In this document: positions 50,086 to 50,383 of the stretch, one piece after another
Numbering within the stretch: the first letter of the stretch is position 1
How the letters are laid out: every line of letters starts with the position of its first letter
Origin: Prevotella sp.
Lineage (GTDB): Bacteria > Bacteroidota > Bacteroidia > Bacteroidales > Bacteroidaceae
Direction: 5' to 3'
DNA: 50,383 nucleotides
Assembly: GCA_016285075.1 (NCBI GenBank)
Contig: JAEEQB010000033.1
Coordinates: 1 to 50,383 of the forward strand
Position numbers and translations under genes: made by a program
Notes under the pieces: generated by a model
Told to the model about the DNA's origin: nothing
The model's database searches: none
The model's input: only the letters and a program-made list of their open reading frames with translations

Positions 50086-50383
50086 ATGACAAAAGAAGAA
50101 GCATTGAAGCAGTTCGCCCAGTTAGGCGCTGTATGGTTTGGCAATAGTAAGCAACATTTCGCATTCTCGGCATACTGCCATCTGCAGGGTTGGAACAAGC
50201 TGGCCGACAAATGGAAGGAAGAGGCAGAGGAAGAGTGGGACGAGGCAGAGGAAGTACTGCAGCGTCTTGTAGAGCTCGGCTGTAAGCCCGCTGACTTGCA
50301 GGAGGCCATGAAGACCATCGAGTTCCCCTTCTACGACGATCCCAAGCAGCAGATAGAGTCTGACTACGAGCCCACTGCCGTCA
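50086..50383 (+). CDS. ferritin-like protein (partial)
   Basis: 99 residues are visible, starting MTKEEALKQFAQLGAVWFG and running off the window edge. The helix pattern (SAYCHLQGWNKLADKWKEEAEEEWDEAEEVLQRLVELG) resembles helices A and B of ferritin or bacterioferritin, with several Glu residues that could be metal ligands. The usual ExxH of helix B reads EEEWDEAEE, with Asp or Glu where His is expected, so metal binding is not certain. It may be an iron-storage relative or a ferritin-fold protein of other use. It is divergent from the AraC gene. Confidence 0.55.
   Translation, partial: MTKEEALKQFAQLGAVWFGNSKQHFAFSAYCHLQGWNKLADKWKEEAEEEWDEAEEVLQRLVELGCKPADLQEAMKTIEFPFYDDPKQQIESDYEPTAV

Noticed and set aside
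1..50383. tRNA, rRNA or riboswitch genes
   Set aside because: Looked for acceptor/T-loop patterns and conserved leaders; none was found. Negative by eye only; a covariance search would be decisive.

Overview
The window looks like a chromosomal segment of a Bacteroidota bacterium, most likely Bacteroidales and close to Prevotella/Segatella. The evidence is: (i) almost every gene start is preceded by the Bacteroidota -7 promoter box TAnnTTTG rather than a Shine-Dalgarno site; (ii) lineage-typical families (HU-like DNA-binding protein, DUF6056, DUF3098, GT117/DUF2723, calycin-like lipoprotein, Porin_O_P, M6 peptidase with a Bacteroidota C-terminal tail); (iii) acidic residues straight after lipoprotein cysteines. 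No rRNA, tRNA or CRISPR array was seen.

Layout. 1-1.06 kb: start of an HU-like gene and a repeat-rich spacer. 1.06-7.6 kb: a small LiaF-like membrane protein, a 5' gene remnant, and an efflux operon (AcrA-like adaptor plus an AcrB-like pump fused in frame to its outer-membrane channel). 7.6-15.6 kb: an envelope-glycan locus with two DUF6056 membrane proteins flanking a divergent stand-alone condensation-domain gene; the second DUF6056 gene leads a tightly overlapping operon with a MATE transporter/RsbW-type ATPase fusion, a NodB-family deacetylase and a polyprenyl-phosphate GT2. The set resembles the Arn/Nax logic (GT2, deacetylase, flippase, GT-C transferase) for moving an amino sugar to the cell surface. 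15.7-22.6 kb (minus strand): a secreted M6 protease with a tandem-repeat leader, then an M28 peptidase, an unknown membrane protein, a calycin-like lipoprotein and a TonB-dependent receptor in one operon. 22.8-27.5 kb (plus): GT117, DUF3098, tRNA methyltransferase, omega-amidase-like nitrilase. 27.6-32.5 kb (minus): carB, a discrete acyl carrier protein and an adenylate-forming ligase. 32.6-39.2 kb (plus): mltG, valS, a beta-propeller lipoprotein and an RlmD-type methyltransferase. 39.2-43.3 kb: repeat-rich spacers, a TlpA-like protein, a phage BRO-N remnant and a phosphate-type porin. 43.3-50.4 kb: ECF sigma factor, a GHMP kinase/nucleotidyltransferase fusion, ppdK, an AraC regulator and the start of a ferritin-like protein.

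Most striking are the Arn-like operon with its MATE-ATPase fusion, the pump-channel fusion with an internal lipobox, and a GGGGACAGG palindrome family that occurs between genes and once, in frame, inside a DUF6056 gene. Several tandem repeats sit where copy-number change would alter expression or protein ends. All functions are inferred from motifs read by eye; no database search was possible.
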